This document shows positions 40,001 to 41,628 of a stretch of DNA of 41,628 bases, one piece after another; position 1 is the first letter of the stretch, and every line of letters starts with the position of its first letter. Source of the DNA: Cytauxzoon felis (lineage: Eukaryota > Apicomplexa > Aconoidasida > Piroplasmida > Theileriidae); assembly GCA_020283715.1 (NCBI GenBank), contig JAIQCW010000017.1:1-41628 (forward strand), written 5' to 3'. Made by a program: the position numbers and the translations under genes. The notes under the pieces are model-generated. The model did not search any database and was not told the origin of the DNA. It was given only the letters and a program-made list of their open reading frames with translations.

Positions 40001-40606
40001 ATATCTATTGATTATTTATTAGATAATTATGGTGTTGAAGCTTTTAGATATTTTGTTATGAGATCTAATTCATTTGGATCTGATATTAATTTTGATTTAA
40101 TTAATCTTGTTGATTTATTTAATTCTGAATTAGCTGATAATATAGGTAATCTTATACATCGTCTTACTAATTTAACATCAAAATATTGTAATGGTGTTGT
40201 CCCCATAATGGAAAATGTGAGGGTAAAAAACCCCATAGATACTGTGGGGATATTGAATACAATAATAAAATCTATGGAATTATATGATATACAAATGGCT
40301 ATAATAACATGTATAAATGGATTTAAAGAATGTAATTTATATTTAACAAAATGTGCACCATGGTTTTGTAATGATGAAAAAATAAGAAATTGTTATATTA
40401 GAGTATTATTAGAAGCTGTATATTTTCTATCACATTTTTTAATACCAATCATACCAAATACATCAATCAAAATATTCAATAAATTCAATACTAAACCTAA
40501 AGATCATATACTACAACTATCTACAAATTATAATAATCTCATCGATGGTACGAAAATCGATATCGGTGATATTCTCTTTAACAAACTCACACACGATAAT
40601 AATTAA
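37028..40606 (+). CDS. Methionyl-tRNA synthetase with GST-like N-terminal domain
   Basis: Three exons in phase: 37028-37295, 37899-38253 and 38293-40606, 978 residues. It charges tRNA-Met in the cytosol. Exons 1-2 (~1-207) encode a helical GST-C-like domain (FNYLKSLEYICWTSDFLNSLDYVSG), matching the apicomplexan arrangement in which synthetases dock on tRip through GST-like domains. The class I catalytic domain has the HIGH motif as GLPHIGHAYE, SVGTDEHGQK, VMYVWMDALTNY, IQVIGKDISWFH and the KMSKS loop GMKMSKSFGN, then the anticodon-binding helices. Two dispersed repeats are in frame in exon 3: R24 in the linker before the catalytic domain and R25 inside it, between the ALTNY strand and the WPPDIQVIGKD segment. 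Intron 1 holds repeat R23; intron 2 is 39 nt. Confidence 0.93.
37318..37850. repeat. Palindromic modular repeat, inverted B-core copy in MetRS intron 1 (R23)
   Basis: The B core is in the opposite orientation to the other five (ttttacctccaaaatttgaagg ... atctcgtcgagatc). Left inner ccagctcccggagatcgcttccagg mirrors right cctggaagcgatctacgggagctgg. Stem flavours differ between the arms. Confidence 0.85.
38415..38690. repeat. Exonic in-frame palindromic repeat in the MetRS linker (R24)
   Basis: S-type copy inserted in the opposite orientation to R25 yet still open: it encodes the reverse-strand style peptide ([15 protein letters not shown]) followed by RSLGVDLPFGDRK from the S hairpin. It lies between the GST-like and catalytic domains. 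Confidence 0.85.
39557..39765. repeat. Exonic in-frame palindromic repeat in the MetRS catalytic domain (R25)
   Basis: Compact ~210-bp copy: outer box, cctgccgtcagct, variant S flank ctccccgtaaacggtaaagcc, hairpin actcacggagatcgtggc, outer box, inner gagagcgatccacgggagc, agctgtctgcaag, outer box. It adds about 70 residues to a surface loop of the enzyme unless spliced out. Confidence 0.88.
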
Positions 40607-40649
40607 TAATCTAATATCATACACATTCATATCAAATTATACAATATAC

Positions 40650-40890
40650 ACTCTCCACCTGAGGTCCAATCCAACTCTTCATTCCACTAGGCGTTCCACC
40701 TTTCTTCGTCTTGCAGACAGCTTCCTCTATTTACCTATCTCTAAAGAGTAAAGCCACTCCCGGAGATCGTGGCAGAGGTGTAGTTATTGGACCTCAAGTG
40801 GAACCCGCAGCTGATCTCAGGGAAGCGGAAGGGGAAGTAAATAGAAGAAGCTGTCTGCAGGACGAAGGCAAGGATGGACATCAGGTGAAG
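40650..40890. repeat. Palindromic modular repeat, S-core copy (R26)
   Basis: Just 3' of MetRS. cactaggcg and cttgcagacagct on the left, S hairpin actcccggagatcgtggc, inner gcagctgatctcagggaagcgg, agctgtctgcagg on the right. 40891-41070 is AT-rich and carries no gene. Confidence 0.85.
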
Positions 40891-41067
40891 ACCTCAGTTA
40901 TAGAGCTATCTATAAGATAAATGTTACTTTATTGGATCTATTCACATTATAATATCTATACGTTATTAAATAATGTGAACAGATGTTATGGGGTATTGTG
41001 GGGTTATGTGTGATTATTGGTTTAAAATAAATTAGTTATAATGTAGAATCTAATAATGTAAAGCTAG

Positions 41068-41619
41068 TATATAATAAATACTTTAACTGAATCTAAATAT
41101 CTACATGGGACATGAGAATTGGAGCAGGTGGAAACTATTACGTGTGGGGATGATGTTGAGGATTTAATTTGTTTTAATATCAGCGGAAAGAAATTCAAAT
41201 GATATAATTTTTTAATACAAGTAGAAATAGAAGATGGAGAAAATTTACATATAGAGCATTGAGAAGTGCCTTCGCAACAATTCGCGTCGGCACATATTTG
41301 TTCGCATTTGCATTCTGTTTGTGTTGTTCCTTCTGGAGTAGCACAACTACTATTAGTTGGAGTACATCCATTTGTTGGACATGTAGAAGTATCACTGGTT
41401 GTCTGACATCCATTAGTACCACTAGTATTATTACACTCCGTAATATTACAACATGTAGCATCTTTACATTCCTTATAATTATCCTGAATTTTAGTCGCAT
41501 TATTTTTTTAAACAACACAAAATACAGAATATGCATTTATCCGTGCCCTGGCATATACTAACCTTTCCATTGTGACCATTCTTCTTCTCCTCAGTACAAG
41601 TAAATATTTCCTTATACAT
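41068..41619 (-). CDS. Cysteine-rich protein, 5' exons of a probable multi-exon gene (3' end uncertain)
   Basis: Exon 1 is 41619-41563 (19 codons, MYKEIFTCTEEKKNGHNGK). A 79-nt intron (41562-41484, gttagt...ttcag) joins in phase to exon 2 from 41483, which encodes a dense cysteine region (KECKDATCCNITECNN, CATPEGTTQTECKCEQICADANCC, SQCSICK). The frame stays open to a TAG near 41068, but after about 41240 it turns into an AT-rich serine/leucine stretch that looks non-coding. A donor at tatat|gtaaat (near 41247) may therefore end the exon, with further exons unresolved. No signal peptide. The spacing of CC and CxC pairs resembles the N-terminal half of the gene at the left edge, so both may belong to one cysteine-rich family. 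Confidence 0.5.
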
Positions 41620-41628
41620 TTTCAAAAC

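Noticed and set aside
3510..40890. CRISPR array or bacterial insertion elements as the source of the repeats
   Set aside because: Copies are dispersed kilobases apart, with palindromic modules instead of direct repeats with unique spacers, and the window has spliced eukaryotic genes. No transposase or reverse transcriptase reads in any frame.
41259..41561. 100-codon plus-strand ORF at the right edge
   Set aside because: Antisense to the cysteine-rich minus-strand exon; the minus strand has a clean start codon, an in-phase intron and Cys clusters.

Overview
The window looks like nuclear DNA of a piroplasm (Apicomplexa) of the Theileria/Cytauxzoon group. The reasons are AT-rich sequence, dense genes with many tiny introns (mostly 36-47 nt), secreted FAINT/DUF529-like proteins, a cysteine-rich multi-pass protein of Tpr/Tar type, and a 525-codon ORF that recalls the large secretory-signal-free family expanded in T. 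equi. The species cannot be named from sequence alone; an AT-rich relative of T. equi such as Cytauxzoon is my best guess.

Layout. 1-6.6 kb is an antigen-family block: the 3' part of a cysteine-rich Tpr-like gene (+) and three FAINT-like genes (-), two of them separated by a 5-copy tandem repeat. 7.3-11.9 kb is 2-oxoglutarate dehydrogenase E1 (-, nine exons rebuilt here). 12.7-13.3 kb is a membrane protein (-). 13.9-16.0 kb is a TFIIS-central-domain protein (+). 16.3-17.2 kb is an Asn-rich unknown (+). 17.2-22.9 kb is a BRM/SNF2 chromatin remodeller with QLQ, HSA, ATPase and bromodomain (-, nine exons). 23.4-25.1 kb is a CRAL-TRIO/Sec14 protein (-). Two tRNA-Gln genes (CTG, +; TTG, -) flank VPS60/CHMP5 (-) and a small conserved-looking gene (-) whose second intron contains the whole T. 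equi-type ORF. 30.4-32.8 kb is an EngB-type GTPase (+). 33.2-34.1 kb holds a membrane protein (-) and a SWIM-finger SWS1/ZSWIM7-like protein (+). 34.5 kb is another FAINT-like gene (-), 36.2 kb a secreted Ala/Lys-rich protein (+), and 37.0-40.6 kb methionyl-tRNA synthetase with a GST-like N-terminus (+). The right edge is the 5' part of another cysteine-rich gene (-).

The outstanding feature is a family of about 26 modular, palindromic repeats (roughly 110-550 bp, about a fifth of the window), placed in nearly every intergenic gap, in every long intron, and in frame inside five coding exons (TFIIS-like, Asn-rich, EngB, MetRS twice). They are stop-free over long stretches on both strands. They are built from a small set of interchangeable inverted modules around alternative cores. 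They sit at sharp switches of G/C strand asymmetry: C-rich to the left, G-rich to the right on the + strand, whichever way the host gene runs. This combines features of a protein-coding-compatible palindromic element (compare Rickettsia RPEs), a MITE, and an origin or bidirectional-promoter-like skew signature, and I regard it as the candidate undescribed system.

Most gene models here come from manual splicing (GT-AG, phase checked) guided by protein family knowledge. No transcript data or database search was available.
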